DNA of 64,000 nucleotides, from NCBI GenBank assembly GCA_961205875.1, contig OY540816.1, positions 14,580,701-14,644,700 of the forward strand. The letters run 5' to 3'. The stretch comes from Sialis fuliginosa. Its lineage: Eukaryota; Arthropoda; Insecta; Megaloptera; Sialidae. Under the pieces are notes generated by a model. It saw only the letters and a program-made list of their open reading frames with translations. It did not search any database and was not told the origin of the DNA. Positions 13,216 through 26,883 of this stretch are shown here, one piece after another. Positions within the stretch are counted from its first letter, which is position 1; each line of letters opens with the position of its first letter. A program made the translations under genes and the position numbers.

Positions 13216-13431
13216 TACAGACGCACACATACGCGGATGCAACGTTGCGTGATCGTTTAACCGTGTCCACGCGGCGCTGCTGCAATGATGTAATTGCTAG
13301 ACTGCAACAATCAGGGATGCCAATAATAATAATAATAATAAAAAAAACTGTTTGGAAAGCCCACAGATTATCGAAGATCTGTTAAAGCATTATCATCTTC
13401 TGAAAGATGGCAATGACTCAGAAGATGAAGC

Positions 13432-14314
13432 TTTAGGCAGTATTGTTGTAAATTTTAAGCTTATTTCAGGATTTTTTTTCGTAACAAAATAAAGTATTGT
13501 CTTTTCAGTTTTTTTATATGTTTTTATTCGCATCTTAAATTATACCAAATAAATTATACTTTTTTTGTGTTTTTGGGGTGGTTAGGTGCTGGGAAGCACA
13601 CCTCCACTTGTAGTGATTTGAAATAAAAAACTCAAATATATTTTTGTTTTATAGACTTGTCTCTTTCGTATTTACCTAGAATTAGACATTTATATCATTG
13701 GGTTGGTGCTTAATTATCAGACGTTTTTTAAACAATATTTATTATTAAAAAAGAAACATAAAAATCCAACCCTAACATATTTAAATGATTATTCCGACAC
13801 GCATTTTTATAACCTAAAAAAAATATTTTTATTAAAAAAGTAAACAAAACATCAATTTTTATTAACAGATCACCCGCCTATACAAAAACGATAATTATGC
13901 ACCAACCCATTGATAAATAACAAAATGGCGGACTTGTATAAAAAATTGCAAAAATCGTATTGTTTTTCTTTGAAAATAAAAAAAATAAATAAAAATAAAT
14001 AATTATAGGTAATACGATAACTACTAGTGTGTAGAACAACGTGTTCAAATTAAAGTCCGATCGGTTGATTGGAATTTCAATTCTGCTTCTCACTAACCGA
14101 CAAAAAGTGAATTCGAGAAAAACGCGTTTAAAGATTTAGTAACAGATATTTTGTACACAAACACGGCCCGTTCTCTTTTATGTGCTATAACTTCGTAAAT
14201 ACTTTGAATTTCGATTTACAATTTTCATAGTATACTTTCAATATATTTTACTTACAAAATATGCATTTAAAAAAATCGAAAATTTTAACTCGTCAAATAG
14301 CAATACTGCCTAAA
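13432..14314 (+). mobile_element. TIR element GGCAGTATTG, copy 2 (883 bp), with nested mariner-like MITE
   Basis: Ends are a perfect 14-bp inverted repeat, TTTAGGCAGTATTG and CAATACTGCCTAAA. Relative to copy 1 it contains the insertion near 13698-13913 and about 80 further bases near 14125-14205. Just outside the left end, frame GAA GAT GGC.. could be read as acidic residues, too short to judge. Confidence 0.7.
13698..13913. mobile_element. mariner-like MITE
   Basis: Terminal repeats TTGGGTTGGTGCTTAATTAT and (reversed) ATGGGTTGGTGCATAATTAT resemble the ends of mariner elements, whose usual start is close to TTRGGTTGGTGCA. About 216 bp, non-coding, absent from the homologous place in copy 1 of the host repeat (near 10936). 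The exact duplicated bases could not be fixed. Confidence 0.65.
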
Positions 14315-14872
14315 TATATAGATCCACTGAAGAAATGTTGCTCTTTGTTTCCAAATTATAATAAATAAACTCATCTCAACGAATATAAAATTTGTATACA
14401 TACTTAAGAAACATTTATGAGGAACAATTTTATTTCTGGATTTCGTATTGTTGTAGGAACAAAGTTTCCTTGTAGTATATAATAATATGCTTAAATAGGA
14501 AACAGTATATTTATGTTGTTGACTGAGAACAGAAACTAAAGTGTACTTTACCTTTCGATCAAGACGTATAAATTACTTCAAAACTTAATGGTTTTTTTAC
14601 TCGTTATATTCAGTTTGTAAAGTTTATACCTCGCAATACCTATACTTTATTTATGTATAATACATTTCTGAAATGTATTAAACACAGTACGTAAATATGT
14701 CAATAGGGAATTCTTCTCGTCAAATAACTTCATTGTAGAAAATCGAAATGTGAAAATTGAAAATGTACTAGAATATTATTAATATCAATAAATTTAATTA
14801 TTGTATTTTTATTTATATATAACATCTGTGTTACCAGATACCAACTAAATTTCTTTTAAAAATAAAAACAAT

Positions 14873-15103
14873 ACCCGGTATTATAAAAAATTTACTTGAA
14901 TGCAAAAGTAAATTAACTTCCAGCTAACGCTATCTGCTAGGTGTCAAATTGTTATGAAATTGCTCGATATTTGAAAGCAGTGGTAATAAATTTATAGTAA
15001 TGTAAATGCTATGTGCATATGTTGTTATTTATACTTAGTGCCTAACAGATAGCGTTAGCTGGAAGCTAATTTGTTTTTGCACTCAAGCAAATTCTTTATA
15101 AGA
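14873..15103. mobile_element. Palindromic MITE, family 3, copy 1
   Basis: Left arm ACTTGAATGCAAAAGTAAAT then CTAACGCTATCTGCTAGGTG; right arm is its inverse (CAGATAGCGTTAGCTGGAAG, TTTGCACTCAAGCAAATTCT). A related, longer copy lies at 24275-24605. Confidence 0.7.
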
Positions 15104-15280
15104 CTGTGCATAACACAAACATATAAAAACTATGCACTACTACTCTAAACATGGTTTATTAATTATTAATATTTGCATATAATTTATAATAATAATGAAA
15201 TACATATTTATAATATTTTACTAACCCTGTTAATCTTTACTCATGTACGTTCAGTTTTTGAGGTTATATGTGCAAATATA

Positions 15281-15305
15281 TGTGTGTGCGTGTGTGTGTG
15301 TGTAT
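15281..15305 (+). repeat. (GT)n microsatellite
   Basis: GT dinucleotides with one GC interruption. The histidine/threonine-rich minus-strand frame is an artefact. Confidence 0.85.
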
Positions 15306-16051
15306 GCCTGTGATGTATGAATAGATATTTGTGTTTATCATTTGATCGTACATACAAACGCCTGAGTGCAGAGTTATATATAATTTTGTCGCATATAGGG
15401 TATTTTAATAGCTTCATATTATTTTTTAATAACAATAGTGACTAATAAAAAAATAATATTAAATAATTCATAACTGTAAACATTTTAGTGTTTCTTATAT
15501 AATAATAATAATAATAATATTATATATTAACTAAAATTTCTCCGCAGCTTCGCTCGCGTATATTTTAAAATCAGCGAATGCCAGTACGACTGGCTGCTCA
15601 TAAACATAGAAATGGTTTAATTATTTCAACATTAGAAATTATTTAATAACAATTGTTGGTTTAGTTACATTAATATTAAAATTACCACTGATTTTTATAT
15701 ATTTTTATTCAAAAATATAAATTGCAAATTTTCCTTAAAACGAGCCTGCCAGAAATCAAGTATCTTATATTAATTCTAGGGTCTTATTAGACTTCTTAAC
15801 AGTGAAAGTGACATCAAAATCAGTGTAGTAGTTTTCGTGTCAAATCAAAACAGACAGAGAAAAACAAATGTTAAACTATAAAAATTAATTATATGACCCT
15901 GTAAAATGACGTACAAACTCACCTGGTTAACAACTAGAAAAAAATCTTAAACGACATATGTTTTATAGCATTTAGAATTAATTTCCAACTTGAAGATATG
16001 TTAAATGTACACTTGTATCTACAGATATTGGTTTCTAGGCCTTAAACCTTG

Positions 16052-16266
16052 CAGGGTCGTAACTACCATCAGTACCCCGGGGGGGGGAGGGGGGCGCAGC
16101 AGCGTAAAAAAAAGTCGGCACGATTGAGGAACAAAAAAAAGGTCATTCAAATTAGTTACAAGCGTAAAATTGTGAATTGAAGTAGCAAAGAAAAAAGTTT
16201 TCAATTTTTATATTTTGCATATAATGAGGGTCATTTGTTGCCCCAAAGCCTCTAATTACGGCTCTG
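16052..16266. mobile_element. hAT-like MITE, family 4, copy 1
   Basis: Ends CAGGGTCGTAACTACC and (reversed) CAGAGCCGTAATTAGA. It is flanked by a perfect 8-bp direct repeat AAACCTTG (16044-16051 and 16267-16274), the hAT hallmark. 215 bp, with a G-run near the left end. Non-coding. Confidence 0.8.
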
Positions 16267-17321
16267 AAACCTTGTACTCCTATGTAAACCTTTATTTATA
16301 AACATGAACGTACCAGTATATATTCTGATGTCTTTAAGAATTAAGTAATTGTAGTAAGTTTGACAAGCCTGGTTTAAAGTAGGATCACTCCTATACTAAC
16401 ACTAATATACTCACATACCTACAGACATACGCACACGCACAACAGATTACGTATATATGATATTATCTATATGTACGTATATAATATATCTATATAGATA
16501 AGTCCCACATCAGACCATCTGGCAACGTTTTTGTATCAAAAATTCACTCAGCGTTCATTTTTAACCAATCGTGCGTAGATAGTTTTGGCAAGTCACTTTA
16601 CTGATTTATCCATTGCACACAATGAGACCCGTGATGCTCAAACAATTTTGCACGGTGTGTTTTCTTTTTGATAATAATACAAATTATAATTGGTTTTTCA
16701 ACTCGTTATAAAATAAAGCATTATAAATATATTGTGACAAGTTTTTTTGTTACACTGTTTTAATTAATATACATGGTGTGGAATATAGGGAAAGCAGTGT
16801 TATTTCAGATGCATGCTAATATTTACTCTCTTATTTATATGAAGAAATACTTGTAAATAAATTATTTTTATGTTTTGAAGCATGATTCAAATTTATCATA
16901 CTTTTAAATTTTGCCGTTTTTGATTATAAACACCGAAATTAATTCTTACACATTGCAGAAAAAAAATGATGCTTTAATATTACTTTAAAGGCTAAATCTT
17001 CAGTTACTTAGAATTTTTAGTTATCTGAGAGACTTACTAAGCCCGAAAGCCGATAACTTAAAATAATAAACTAACTATCTAATGTCAAAATGAAATTAAG
17101 TTGTAAAACAATCCAACACATACTGTTTTCTATAATTTGTCAATTTTGTATAAGAACTTCTTTTTAAAATTAATTATTTTACCCCAATTTAAAATTTATA
17201 ATTCCATATAATATAGATTAATTACACTACCTTACAAAAATAAAAAATCTGGTCTTCTTAAACATATTTGTTTGGTGCTGAAATCGAATTTACCAATAAA
17301 AAAAGCCCACTGACACAAAAA

Positions 17322-17531
17322 CAGAGCCATAACTACCACCGAGGCAAAGCCTCCCCCTCCCCAAACATAGGGGGGCAGCAAAAACGCAAAAATTGGGGTC
17401 GGCAAGATTGACGAACAAAAAAAAAGATAATTAAAATTACTAACAAAAAAAAACTGAAATTTTTTTGCATATAGTGAGGGCCCCTCGGTCACTTGACTCC
17501 CCGGGTCCCAGACCCTCCTATTACGGCCCTG
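17322..17531. mobile_element. hAT-like MITE, family 4, copy 2
   Basis: Ends CAGAGCCATAACTACC and (reversed) CAGGGCCGTAATAGGA. The body aligns with 16052-16266 (TCGGCA.GATTGA.GAACAAA, TTTTGCATATA.TGAGGG). The target duplication is decayed. The 122-codon minus-strand frame across it is a by-product. Confidence 0.7.
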
Positions 17532-17644
17532 TCCACAAAATGTTCTGCTATCATCAAAAATAACACTTACAAAATGTTTACTAATATTAAGAGACTCCAT
17601 GGTATATATGATATATTTATTAGACCAAATCTAATGAATAATTT

Positions 17645-17900
17645 TTACAGATCGGACTTTTCTCTTCTGTTTGCTATATTTGTATCGCTATATACGGCCA
17701 TTTTTGACCGAGTTATTAAGAAAACACTTTTAGCTTTCCAAATCTGTCCTTGGAATTTTTTTTTCGATCATTTGTTCCTTAGTTACAGGCGTTCAACATT
17801 ACAAGTGTGTTTTTTGCTTTGATCGCAAAAAACTCGGCCAAAAATCGTCGTAGAGCGATACAAAAAAGTAAATTTAAGAGGAAAAGTTTGATCTACAAAA
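17645..17900. repeat. Imperfect inverted repeat
   Basis: TTTGTATCGCTATATACGGC..TTTTTGACCGAGTT at 17675-17716 is mirrored by AACTCGGCCAAAAATCG..AGCGATACAAAA at 17831-17867. Probably a degraded transposon. Family unknown. Confidence 0.55.
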
Positions 17901-20900
17901 ATCATTTGAAATCACGGCCCGTGGAGGCTCTCAAAATTGATATAAATTTTCTATTTTTTGTAGTTTTTTAACGATGGCAGAAAATGTTGAGGTCAGGGAG
18001 CTTTTTAATTGGCAAGCTCGTTTTCAACACCTAAAAATACATAAAAAAAATATAGTCTAGTTAAAAATACAAGACCTGCTTTTATGAACCTGTGGTGTTA
18101 TCATTTTTGTGTATTTTTTAAAATATGAAAAATAAAATTGTAAATCAATTTTTTTACTTAATAACAGAATATGTAATCCGCGCGCCCTACGGAGGGTTAA
18201 AGGAGGTTTTCTACAAATCACACCGTTTTTAGTTCTGTTTTTTTGAAGATGAGTCGTAGGGAAACCAATGATGCGATGAGATGCGGTTTTCTTCAACAGG
18301 ATTTTTTTCAAATTTTTATTATTCGTGGTTTGATATTGAAAGCACCCTTTGGAAAATTTCATATCAAACGGTTGACACAATTCAGCTCATGCAAGTCGTC
18401 TGAAAAAAAAATCGAAAAATACTTTGATTTGTTATAAATTTCGCAAAATAATCGACATTTCAAAAAATATAAATTTTTTTGTGTAAAAATCATAGAAATT
18501 AAAATTTTCTAAAAAGCTCGTGTCAGACGATAGCGGCATGTTTTCCAAAAAATTGAAAAAAGTTTCAAGTTTCAGTTGCAAAAACATAACTTTTGGGAAA
18601 TCGCATTTAAAGATGTTCATGAAAATCTGAAAATCTTTGGTAAAACAAGTTTTGACGCTCTCGGACATCCCGAACTAATGAGTATTACGTTATACCCTTT
18701 CAAGGATATATTCCAGACACGTTCTAGACAAGAAAGTGCAAAAAATTGATTTTTTAAAACCACAATTGTAGAAGACTGGCTTCAAAAGAAAATATGCTAC
18801 CTAAAAACAATCTTACTTGTAACACCTATTTATCTGTACATGTTAAAATTCAAATTAAAATAAAAACAAACAAAAAATAAAATAAAAACATCGCAAGAAA
18901 ATAAAAACAAGGAAATACATAGCACATCCACAGCACACGTGGTGATTTATAAATGTACCAGTTTTGATTCTTACGTATTACTTTTTTTCGTCATCTTTCT
19001 CTCAAGGTGTGTTTGTCAAGAATCGCTTTGGCCTTTAATATTGAACTTGATTTGATATTGAACGTTTTTTTTGTCCTTTTTTCTTGTTTCTGTTGGCGTT
19101 AAAATTATTATATATTAATTTTTAATGTCGTCTTTATTGAATTTTCATTTTAATTTTTATAACCATTTATAAATAGATGCGTGGAAAATATTTCTTCAAA
19201 CAGGTGTAATAATAATCATTATTTTTATAGCATCTTAAAAAAAATATTCAACTCCAGTTTCATTTTGACTTTCGAATATTATTTATAATTAACGTCCTAT
19301 TCATTTTTTTTTACTTCAAAAAACACCTTTTTTAATTATTTTTGAAACGGTCCATAATAGAAAAAAACAATTTTAGTAAACGTTGTAGATAATTTTATTT
19401 TCTATAATTTATGTCCCCCATTCATTTTTTTATTAGTTAGCTATAAATATTTGATTTATATAAGTAGATATATATACACATGCACTGTAAACTCATAGTA
19501 TTACATATAAGAAAGTCCCGTGTACCCATGGTAGCTTTTTTATCGTAATATGGTTTGTATGTGTCGCTTTTTCTCTGAATAAATTTTTTTTAAATATCGC
19601 AAAAACCTTACATCTTGCATGAATTTAATCATAATTTAAAAAAATATATATTAAGTGTTCGCTTTGCCAAAAGTCTAATTTTAAATCCAATATTTCAATA
19701 TGAGTTTTTTTTACTGGTTCAAGAATCTCAGAAAGCTGATAGAAAAATCACACCAAACCTTCCTCTTATAGTTATTATCCATAAAGCTCAACGTCTCTCT
19801 GTCTGTCTGTTTGTCCGTTAGTGCGCTTATAACTCGAGAACCACTTATCCGATTTACGCGTTTTTTTGTTTAATTCATAGATATGTTCTCTGGCCAGGTT
19901 ACATGATATATTTTGTTACGTTAGGTAACATAAGGAACTAGCAGTGACGATAATAGTAAATCAAGTCGGATTTTTTTTTAAATATCTCGGCTCCTATACG
20001 AGATAGGGGGTTCTTTTTTTTCCCCGTGGTATTTTTCCCGTCGGATCTAATGAAACTAATTATAACCCTCCATACGTGACATGGGGTGAAATATTAACTC
20101 CCGTGCGAATATGTAAATACAAATGCAATCTTTAAGAAAATTAACATTTAAAGGCTCCTTCCTGCTTCTACAGTTCTTTTATATATATTGCAAATACTTT
20201 TCTAAAGAACAAAAAATTAAATTCCTCTCTTTTTGATATGTAAAGAAGTATGCTAACACATTATTTCTAACTGAATATAAAATATATTTACAGATAAACA
20301 ATGCAGAACTGCGTTCATAGAGTTTAACTATACAATTAAGTGTTTTGTTGTTATATATTTAAATGTAATTATGCATACTTACCGTTCTTAGAATGAATAG
20401 TTTTGTCTTACAGCGGGATTTATATTACTTTGTACATTGTACATAATAAATATACAATATAAACTTACTCGTATGTCTCTCTACAATAATTATAGGTGCT
20501 TTATTTTCAGTTTTACTTAATGTAATATCAAAAAGGACCTTTGAAAGTCTAACAAAAAAACTAGAAAGTAATATTAAAAATATGTGTTTTTGCCCAGTTA
20601 CTAGAAATTTTAATAAAATAATTTAACCAATAAATGCAAACTTCTGGAATTTAGAAGCTTTATGGGTGTAAATTAAAATTAAAATATAGTTAACACTGAT
20701 AACAGAGGAACTTATCTCTTCAAAAAGGGCTTACTGGTCCAAGTAACATTTAAAAAATATATATTCGAAAGTTTTATAAATACGTAAAAAAGTTTTGTAG
20801 AAATGCAATTTTAAAATTGAAGTAACTTCGAAACATATTAACGGATCTAAATAAAACAAAATCTATTTGATAGAAGAGTACAGCTTTATTTTGTATCTGT

Positions 20901-21600
20901 TAAACTATTTAAATCCATAATTTCGCTTGGATAGGTTCAATTATTTAACCTATTATTTTTTATTAAGTATTATTTTTAAAATTTTCTATAATTTTTTTTA
21001 CTTCAGATATTTTAATTTTTTTTTCTTTTAATTCTAGATGTCTTCAGAAGTTGACTTTTATTAGGTATGTAGTATTGCTGACATTTTAAAAATTTTAATG
21101 GTCATTTTATAATAAAAATAATTTTTGGCATCTAATATTAAAGAGTAGTACCTACTGTAGTAAGTACTATCACATATGTACTACACTTGCAGTTATAACT
21201 ACATTTGCTGTATTTTCTAGTTTAACTTATTTTTAAACTGAGCCTAATTACATATATGTATTATCTGTTTAGAGCAGCTTTTCTTAAACATTTCCAAGCT
21301 CAGCTTTATTTCATTTCACATTAATGCATTTAAAATAATTAACTAATTGGCTTTGGAAATATTATTATTGGGAGAATATCACGGACGGGCACAGTTTGGA
21401 AAAGGCTGATTTATAGTATTTAAGAATTTTTAAGTATTTTAGAAAATTGCACAGTAGTTATAATTTGATGAACAGAGATTATATTCATTTGATTTTCAAT
21501 TATCTGATTGTAATAATTGATAAAAAATATTCTATAGCATTTATATTAAATATACATACACGTATAGTATAAGTATTGCTAAACCGAAAATTAATTTAAT
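17900..21600. other. AT-rich DNA without recognisable gene
   Basis: Only short chance frames. A Helitron- or SINE-like phrase (CTCTCTGTCTGTCTGTTTGTCCG, then AACTCGAGAACCACTTATCC) occurs near 19794-19850. A dispersed repeat fragment is at 19480-19540. Confidence 0.5.
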
Positions 21601-21607
21601 ACATAAC

Positions 21608-21705
21608 ATTTTATTAGTTTATCAGAAATATGTTTTAATAAAATAAGAATCACGTTTACTGTTCACTATCACGTATAAGAAAGTCCCATGACTCCCAGGC
21701 TGATA
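21608..21705 (+). repeat. Dispersed repeat, copy in + orientation
   Basis: ATTAGTTTATCAGAAATATG..TTTTAATAAAATAAGAATCACGT..CGTATAAGAAAGTCCCATG occurs in inverted form at 29820-29910, and its right part again near 19500-19540 (ATATAAGAAAGTCCCGTG). Confidence 0.6.
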
Positions 21706-23745
21706 TTTATTTTAAATTTTCTGGTATTTTCATGAAAATTTCTTTACGAATATTTTAATATGCTCTATTTTGTTTTTTGTTAAAACTATTTTACTTTACT
21801 TCACAAAATACGAAATATTTTCATCTAAACAATTTGCGTAATCTCCTATCCAATCCAAAATGAAAATGAATGAATCTAAAATGAATGGAAAATGAATGAA
21901 AATCCATCAACAATGGGTAGATTTCTGTTTTGAACACGCCATTTTCCCATGACTAACATTTTCAACAATGACGCTGCGACTGTGGCGCGACCTTGCGGAA
22001 GTCATTGTAACTAGCGTCACCATCCCCGCCGACCACTTCCTGTCGAAATATATCTCTCACTGTGTTCGCTCGTTGTTGTTATATCTGCCAATATAATCTC
22101 TTATCATAGAATAGACTAATTTGGATTCAACGATTGGAAATATGTTTTACCTATTTAATTATTTTGTTTTGACATTTAATTTATGTTTATTTAATTTGAT
22201 ATTGAAACAATAACAAACTTTATCTTCAATAATAATTATATGTATATTTGTGCCACTGTCACTGAAGTGTATATGGGGAAGTAATTACAAGGATCGAAAA
22301 TTGTCAGTAAAATCAGTAAAAGTTAGTATAAGTATCAGTTATTTTTGAAAATGCCAAATAAAGATTTGAGGATTCCATTTAACCCTTGAATATTACTTTG
22401 CTATTGTTTTACCTTTTACCTGTGTGCATGTTTATGAAAAACAACCTTTTTTTAAATAGTAAATGGTGGTGTGGTACTGGGTTGGTATGGCGATGGTAAA
22501 TGTCAAACCAAAATATGTAACTATGTATTATTTCGCCTTTAATCTACATAAAAACTGTTAGTGACATTATTAAAATTAAGAAATTTTAGAAAAATTATTT
22601 TCGATCACAATACTCGTTTCGCCCCTATCAGCGGAATTCCTCCAAATTCTAGGTATAACTCATTGCTTGTTGCCAGGCCCAGACAGAGGGGGATAGGTGG
22701 GCCATATGAACTTCAAGGGCCCCGAAATGTTGTTTGGCCTGGGCCTCATTGAAGCTTTCTCAAGGTCTGTTTGTTGCTATTTAAGTATTATGAAGACGTA
22801 ATGTATAATATCCATAGTCCCAAAGTAATCAAGTAATCTATATTGAACAAATTAAATAATGTTTTTATTTTATTCTATTAGTTTCCTTCATTTTTGTGTC
22901 CGGTATTATAAATATGATTCAAATATTACTTAAAATTTGCAGAAACTCATCAGCGGCGGACTAAGAAAGGTTGTGCCCTGGGCGGAAATTTAGTTATGGG
23001 GCTCTTCTAGTGACGCGTTATAAAAAATTTAATTTTTTGTCTAAAAAAAATTATTCCACAGAAAATCTAAAAATATTTTTTTCTCTTCACCATGCCGCCC
23101 AGAGCCCCCTTAATACAGGGGGCGTTTGGCGGACCACCCCTCCCCCCCCTATATTTCTAAAAAAATCTTTATAGACAACATAAGACAATTCGTTACCCTT
23201 CAAACAAATTCTTCATATACCGAGAATAAAAGTTTTATCAGTAAGATGTATTTGATATTTTGGGAAAAAATGTGAGTAATATAATAATTTCTTTTTCTTT
23301 TATTTATTTCCTACGTTCATATAATCACGTTTTTTAATTAATAATAACATCTCTAAAGGAAGCATTATGTTTTTAACTGGAAATACAAATAATATAATAT
23401 TTAGGAATCCGTTTAAATTTTTATTACGAAAACCGCATTAGATTATATTTATCGAAAAAAAATATATTAACAACGGTAGTAACAAGGTCATTGTGAAGAT
23501 TTGTTATACAATGTAGTTGCGGAATATGCCTGTGTGTGAATTCGTATAAACAAATATCGCACGTAGAAATCTTTTGTTTAAACGTGTAGACAGTTTTTCT
23601 TATCATAAAAAAATATTTATAAGTATTACAGAAGAATGAATAATGAATGAAATGTATTTTTGTAGGTGGAAAGAGTTATTAATTAAATGAATTATGATTT
23701 TCAGTTCATTTTTTATCACTTGGTTATTTCATTTTATTTTAATCT

Positions 23746-24031
23746 CTACCTCTATAAAAATAAGTCATATTTTTCTACATGTTACAGGTAAACTCAAAAA
23801 CTACTTAACCGATTTTAACGCGGTTTTCACTATTAGTTAGATAATTTTTCAGTACAAGTTCATAGCTAATAATATTTTATAAAAACCTAAGAATTAACAT
23901 CAAAAGACTAAAATATATTTTATCAAGTCGTGTAGCCATTGAATTCTGTAATTTACGGTTTAAATATTTTATTAATTTAGGTGTATAATTTTTGGATATT
24001 AACCCGGGTAAAACCGGGTCCAATACGCTAG
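23746..24031 (+). mobile_element. Possible Helitron-like relic
   Basis: Starts TCTACCTCTATAAAAATAAG, contains AAACTACTTAACCGATTTTA, and ends in a GGGTAAAACCGGGTCCAATA..CTAG|T pattern. 5' TC and 3' CTAG before T fit Helitron ends. Non-coding. Confidence 0.45.
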
Positions 24032-24274
24032 TTTACAATAAAAAATATGTGAATTAAATTTTTTTAATACATAAGTCTTATACTTTCATGTTTCATTACG
24101 TACTTTTTCACTAAATAAGATATTTAATACGATATTTTGTTTAATACAGACTAACCGATTAGAGGCTTTTATAGACAGATATTATGGTTGTCTTTTTGAG
24201 GAGATGAAACTTTTCTTAGTCTCGTCTCATAAATTTTGACGAGACGAGACCGGCTTAGATTTTGACAAGATAAT

Positions 24275-24605
24275 ACCCGCTATTATAATGAATTTACTTG
24301 AGTGCAAAAGCAAATTAGCTTCCAGATAACGCTATCTGCTAGGTATTAAATATAAATGACAACACACTCACAGATGTAGCGAAAGAAATCGTACATATGA
24401 TAACTTTGCCGCATGTGCGATAAGTACAATCAGTGACTTAAAATAAGTGCTGCCAAGTATACCTCATAAAATTTACATTATAATACATTTATTACCACTG
24501 TTTTAAAATATCGAGTAATTTCATAACAATTTGACACCTAGCAAATAGCATTAGCTGGACACTGATTTGCATTTGCACTCAAGCAAATTCTTTATAGTAC
24601 CGGGG
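24275..24605. mobile_element. Palindromic MITE, family 3, copy 2
   Basis: Same arms as 14873-15103 (ACTTGAGTGCAAAAGCAAAT; right arm TTTGCACTCAAGCAAATTCT) but with about 100 extra bases in the centre. Ends ACCCGCTATTATA / TATAGTACCGGGG. Confidence 0.68.
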
Positions 24606-25779
24606 ATAAGACCGCCTTAAAAATGACAAAACTAAACTAATAAACTGATATTGTTTTAATTTTGACAAGACTAACCTGAGATAAATTATGAGAAAAATAT
24701 ATCATCATTTGGTATTGTTATTGACATTTACCTATTTATCAATCGATTATTTGTATATACATTTACAATAAATTGTGTCTCAGAAACAATGAGTAATTTA
24801 TTAAATTAATACAATATATTTATCTTAAAGTACATAAAGTTAAACATCATTTAATTCAGATGAACAATAAATAAAAAGAATACGTATTATATTTAAATTT
24901 GCACCTATATTAATTTCATTTCCATGTTTCGGTTTTTATATTTTATTTCTAATACAATAGAAACAAGTTTTCAATGATTAATTTATCGAAAAACAAAACA
25001 ACGCAAAAAATTAAGTACTCGAACATCAAAATTTTTATTTTATTTCTCCAAAACATACTTTTTTAACTTTAATCTAATTACTAAAGGGTGAGACCAGACT
25101 AACCGCTACTTTTACTGACTTTTTTGTTTTATTTATTTTTTGCAAAAAATTCACTTCTTGATAAATTAACGCCTAAATGGTAAGAAACAAAAAGAAAGAA
25201 CAGACACAATTCATTATTACATATTATTTTTAAAATCACTTAACATTTAACAAACTCCAAGCAATGAAGTAAAAATTATCTATATCAATTGTGTGTAACG
25301 CCCGTTATACTTATCAAAAATCATTAAAAATATATATACATACAATCTAGCTTCATTTTTATGTTTAAATCTACCTACATTAATAAAGTCACAGTATATA
25401 AAAAAACACATAAATGGAATAAGAGATTTTGCAGATTTACCTGACTTAATAACATAGCTTACATAGCCTTCCGAAATTTACTTATGAGTATTTTACAAAT
25501 ATAGTGAAGTTAATCAAAAATCAGTTCCTTTTGATTAGCATAAATTTGTAAAATCCATTCCATGGACTCGCTCTAAACATAAATTTTTATCTGTATCTTA
25601 AAATAGAAAAAAAATCTATTTGACTTAATATAGATATAAATATATATACTTACATATGCATAAGTACAAATAAAACAATGTTAGTAACATTATACATAAT
25701 TGTAAGCGCCTTAAAACATATCAACAATAGTAAATAGTAATAATGACACGTTAATACAATGCGAAAGAGGGAGAGAGAG

Positions 25780-26000
25780 GAACGAAAGGTGCTCGTTTCT
25801 TGGGTTTTGACACACGATGTTTCTGTAAATCCGATGCGTCTATTTGCGCTAGTCGCGTTCCGCGAAAACCCCTAACAAATTTACACTTAGAGCACGTGCA
25901 GTGTGTAACGTAAATACAGCGAGGTGTTGCGTTACGACACCGAGTAGACACTCGGCGATCAATGTACAGTGCAGCATCGGACAGGCGAATCCGCGAACTA
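25780..26000 (+). promoter_or_regulatory. GC-richer block, candidate 5' UTR exon or promoter region
   Basis: About 220 bp with near-balanced base composition and several CpGs, in otherwise AT-rich DNA, 1.1 kb upstream of the BTB exon. The BTB exon has a splice acceptor 20 nt before its ATG, so at least one upstream non-coding exon must exist. No clear TATA box or strong donor stands out (CATATG|GTATAA-type donors are absent; GATAG|GTGATT near 26004 is weak). The minus-strand frame over this block (25751-26065) shows no recognisable protein. Confidence 0.25.
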
Positions 26001-26434
26001 GATAGGTGATTAATATCATATGTAAAAAATACAAAGGTACCTATAAAAAATTTCAACAAAAACAAGAACTTAATTTTTTATATCAGTGGTATCAAACACG
26101 CGGGCCGCCAGTAAGACACAGTCACACAAGAGAAAGATACATAACTTTTTCAGATACCATTGTATTTTTATGTAAACCTAATTTTTATTTTCGAAAATTT
26201 GGTTTTTTTTTTGTGAAATACCCCCTGTCACGTATGTAGGGTTGTAATTGTTGTTTTAGCAGAACGTCGTTCTGCCCAAAAATAATTTGTTTAAAAATCG
26301 TCCATAAATACACATTTTCGTAAATATCTCGACTCCAGCATCACCTACCTGGTCCATTTTTAGTAAAAAATATTTATTTCCACGTAACTAAAACACATTC
26401 TAAATATGAGTTAAATCAGACCATAAATACACAT

Positions 26435-26745
26435 TTTCGACCCCAACGCCACCTACCGGGTCCAAAAAAATATATACCTAACGGAACACCAAACGAACAT
26501 ATGGTGTAAATATGGTTTCGATAAGTCCAGTGGCTTAGGCCTAATGATATCACATACAAAAATCAACGTTTTGATATATTTTTTATATGGAAAAAATATA
26601 ATTTTTCTAAATATCTCGATCCCAGCGCCATTTACCGGATCTAAAAAATCTTTAAACTTATCTGAGTACCAAACGAACATATGGTGTGAATATGGATTCG
26701 ATACGTCCAGTGGTTTAGGTCTGATGAGATCACATACATACGCAT
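26435..26745 (+). repeat. Imperfect tandem duplication upstream of the BTB exon
   Basis: Two units share CCAAACGAACATATGGTGT, then AATATGG.TTCGATA.GTCC and AGTGG.TTAGG. (26486-26552 and 26669-26735), preceded by CGCCA.TACCGG.TC. A third partial unit starts near 26320. No protein frame is conserved across units. Confidence 0.6.
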
Positions 26746-26883
26746 TACGTGTATTTTATATACATATACATATGCATATTATATTGTATTTCTATTTAAC
26801 TAAAACAACTATTCAATGGTTTATTAAGTGGACTTACTGTTAGTCGTTTTAATTTTTAAATGACTTACTTGTGCTGAATAAAT

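Noticed and set aside
13012..13385. Four overlapping frames with His/Thr or Cys/Val runs
   Set aside because: Driven by (CA)n/(GT)n repeats; no start context, splice sites or domain.
17232..17600. 122-codon minus-strand frame
   Set aside because: Runs across a hAT-like MITE and AT-rich flanks; composition is non-coding and no domain is visible.
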